A DNA stretch of 64,000 bases from Devosia sp. XK-2 (lineage in GTDB: Bacteria; Pseudomonadota; Alphaproteobacteria; Rhizobiales; Devosiaceae), in contig NZ_CP146608.1 in NCBI RefSeq assembly GCF_037113415.1, forward strand, positions 1,632,501-1,696,500, given 5' to 3'. The notes under the pieces were generated by a model that saw nothing but the letters and a program-made list of their open reading frames with translations, did no database searches and was not told where the DNA came from. Positions 62,477 to 64,000 of the stretch are shown here, piece by piece. The position numbers and the translations under genes are program-made. The first letter of the stretch is position 1. Every line of letters starts with the position of its first letter.

Positions 62477-62510
62477 TTGACCCTACCATGTGGCAAGGTC
62501 GCATGGATAA
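62477..62510 (+). promoter_or_regulatory. MerR/CueR-type copper promoter
   Basis: TTGACC (-35, 62477-62482) begins a dyad GACCCTACC-ATGT-GGCAAGGTC (62479-62500) with 7 of 9 paired positions. This is the layout of CueR/HmrR operators, which lie in an over-long 19-bp spacer. The expected -10 position reads CATGGA, a poor match. It precedes the small Cys/His-rich gene and the multicopper oxidase, consistent with copper induction. Confidence 0.7.
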
Positions 62511-62534
62511 GGCGTATCTGGCTGCTGAGTGGGC

Positions 62535-62876
62535 ATGAACGCGATGGTGCGAATAGTGCTGACCGTATTGATGGCGCTAACGCTGAACGCCTCGATGGTC
62601 TTTGCCGCGACGACGCAATCGCCCGGGCACCATACCGAGGCCGTCACCGTCCGGCACTGTGACCATCATGGTCACCGCATGCAGATGTCAGACCATGCGC
62701 ATGCAGCCAATCTCGATGATTGTCAGCGGCAGGTTTGTCCCTCCTGCACAGGCCTGCCGCCGCTTTTGCCGGTCCTGTTGCATCAGGCTGAAACCAACGC
62801 AGTTGAGCCGTTTGCGCTGCGCTATTGGTCGCCGTCCTGGCGGCCGCCTCTGTTCCGGCCACCTATCCAAATCTGA
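62535..62876 (+). CDS. CutF-like (DUF2946-type) exported copper-responsive regulator of the oxidase
   Basis: 113 aa. Sec signal MNAMVRIVLTVLMALTLNAS with cleavage after VFA near residue 24. The mature part has a His/Cys cluster (C42 in RHCDHHGHRMQ), C63, C68 and C71 in DCQRQVCPSC, and a proline-rich end with two PP pairs (SWRPPLFRPPIQI). In Rhodobacter capsulatus CutF, and in a DUF2946-type uORF of Bordetella, such an exported nascent chain controls translation of the next copper gene. A hairpin covers its stop codon and the next ribosome site. GTG at 62529 is an alternative start. Confidence 0.75.
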   Translation: MNAMVRIVLTVLMALTLNASMVFAATTQSPGHHTEAVTVRHCDHHGHRMQMSDHAHAANLDDCQRQVCPSCTGLPPLLPVLLHQAETNAVEPFALRYWSPSWRPPLFRPPIQI

Positions 62877-62920
62877 ACCTTTTGACGGCCCTTGGGCCGG
62901 GTCCCGATTTTCAGATTTGG
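62867..62920 (+). promoter_or_regulatory. Hairpin joining the CutF-like stop codon to the oxidase ribosome binding site
   Basis: CCAAATCTGAA (62867-62877) and TTCAGATTTGG (62910-62920) are perfect 11-bp complements; the loop holds an inner GGCCC-TT-GGGCC hairpin (62887-62898). The left arm contains the stop codon (62874-62876). The right arm ends inside the GGAG ribosome site (62919-62922) of the oxidase, whose ATG is at 62930. A ribosome at the end of the small gene would open it. Confidence 0.8.
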
Positions 62921-62929
62921 AGTATTTCC

Positions 62930-64000
62930 ATGAGCACGCAGCTCTCTCGTCGCGCCTTTCTCGGCGCCTCTCTCGCCTTGGCCGGCAGCATCGCCCTGCC
63001 GCGCTTTGCCCTGGCACAACAGCCACCAGCCCGCACTTTGATTGCCGAGCGTCGTGTCATCGACGTGCTGGGCAGGCCAGCCAATGTTTTCGGCATCCGC
63101 GCCGGCAACGGGGGGCAGGGCCTGTTCCTGCCGGCCGGCGAACGCTTTCTGGTCGATCTGGAAAACCGGATCGGCGCCCAAACCATTATCCACTGGCATG
63201 GGCAGGTCCCTGATCCGGCCCAGGATGGTGTCTCCGACACCGGCTATGTCTCGCCGTTAGCCGACGGCGAAATCCGGGGCTTCGACTTTCCCGCGCGAAC
63301 CGGGACGCATTGGATGCACTCGCATCACGGGCTTCAGGAACAATCGATGCTCGCCGCCCCGCTGGTCGTCTATACCGCGGAGGACGAGGCGGCCGATATG
63401 CAGGATGAAACGGTCCTCCTGCACGATTTCTCGTTCCGCCGCCCCGATGACATCCTTGCAGAACTGACCGGCGGGCAGGTCGGTGGCCACGACATGGCCA
63501 ACATGTCCGGCGGCGAAATGTCCATGGGCGGTGGCATGATGATGGGCAGCATGGATCACGGGATGATGTCCATGGACCTCAACGACGTCGTCTATGATGC
63601 CTTCCTGGCCAATGATCGCACGCTGGACGATCCGCAGATCATCCGGACCGAGACTAATGGCAGGGTTCGGCTGCGGCTGATCAATGGGGCGACCTCGAGC
63701 GCCTTCTGGATCAATCTGGGCGATGCCGAAGCCACCGTCCTAGCCGTTGACGGCAATGACGCGGAACCGATCAGCGGCAATCGTTTTCCGATGACGCCCG
63801 CCCAGCGGCTCGACCTCCTGATCGACATGAAGGGCCGGTCCGTGGTACCCGTCCTGGCCCAGGTCGAGGGCCTGGCCGACCGCACCGGCATTATCATCGC
63901 GGTCAATGGCGCCGAGATCCCCAAAATCTCACGGATCGCGGAGCAGACCGAGGTTCCGATCGATCTGTCCCTGGAAGAAAAGCTGGTCGCTCGTCATCCC
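62930..64000 (+). CDS. Multicopper oxidase, CutO/CopA-like (3' end outside window)
   Basis: The first 357 codons are present. A Tat signal is clear (S-R-R-A-F-L-G-A at residues 6-13, hydrophobic stretch, cleavage near ALA-Q). Copper ligands are seen in IIHWHG (88-91) and THWMHSHHG (127-134). A Met/His-rich insertion (about 187-220, repeated MSM, MMM and HGMM) is typical of periplasmic Cu(I) oxidases. It would oxidise toxic Cu(I) in the periplasm. Translation probably depends on the CutF-like gene and hairpin just upstream. The type 1 and trinuclear C-terminal ligands lie outside the window. Confidence 0.92.
   Translation, partial: MSTQLSRRAFLGASLALAGSIALPRFALAQQPPARTLIAERRVIDVLGRPANVFGIRAGNGGQGLFLPAGERFLVDLENRIGAQTIIHWHGQVPDPAQDGVSDTGYVSPLADGEIRGFDFPARTGTHWMHSHHGLQEQSMLAAPLVVYTAEDEAADMQDETVLLHDFSFRRPDDILAELTGGQVGGHDMANMSGGEMSMGGGMMMGSMDHGMMSMDLNDVVYDAFLANDRTLDDPQIIRTETNGRVRLRLINGATSSAFWINLGDAEATVLAVDGNDAEPISGNRFPMTPAQRLDLLIDMKGRSVVPVLAQVEGLADRTGIIIAVNGAEIPKISRIAEQTEVPIDLSLEEKLVARHP

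Overview
The window reads as chromosomal DNA of an alphaproteobacterium, most likely order Hyphomicrobiales and possibly Devosiaceae. The order and family are inferences from gene order, GC-rich coding, GAAC-N7-GAAC / GTTC-N7-GTTC type SOS boxes and a short MetG; no rRNA or tRNA is present to settle it. Almost all of it is protein coding, with many 4-nt ATGA/GTGA overlaps that mark translationally coupled operons.

Left part (1-31.7 kb): the 3' end of bamA, then lpxD-fabZ-lpxA-lpxB (lipid A synthesis, with lpxI missing from its usual slot), gltA, gltX and comEC. An islet follows at 9.9-15.3 kb, holding a De Ley-Doudoroff type sugar-acid route (SMP-30 lactonase, KDPGal aldolase, KDGal kinase, divergent IlvD/Edd dehydratase) and a lexA-SnoaL-Nudix operon behind two SOS boxes. 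Next comes a long leftward chain ppiD-trpE-trpG-trpD-trpC-moaC-moeA, then rightward tpiA, secG, pyrG, small accessory genes and eno.

Middle part (31-47.7 kb): aqpZ, AMP nucleosidase, folD, a DUF1643 gene, a P-loop-less COG0523/CobW-like small gene beside metH (with an SahR/SamR-like palindrome upstream of metH), then rlpA-dacC-tmk-holB-metG-tatD-MBL, a compact rightward housekeeping run.

Right part (47.7-64 kb) is accessory and regulatory. A urtABCDE-type ABC importer is joined to formamidase fmdA and fmdB. Divergent from it is a transporter-sensor fusion (NCS1 permease + Cys-rich linker + histidine kinase + receiver) with its LuxR-type response regulator, a likely sensor/regulator pair for amide or other nitrogen compounds. 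Then a TPP riboswitch controls ykoF-thiXZY-type thiamine-precursor uptake. The window ends in a copper module: a MerR/CueR-like operator, a small exported Cys/His/Pro-rich protein resembling CutF, an 11-bp hairpin that covers its stop codon and the next ribosome binding site, and a Tat-exported multicopper oxidase (CutO/CopA-like, cut by the window edge). This arrangement matches the copper-responsive nascent-chain translational control described for cutFO in Rhodobacter.

Several intergenic palindromic repeats of different families are scattered through the window. No CRISPR array, insertion sequence, prophage or tRNA was seen.
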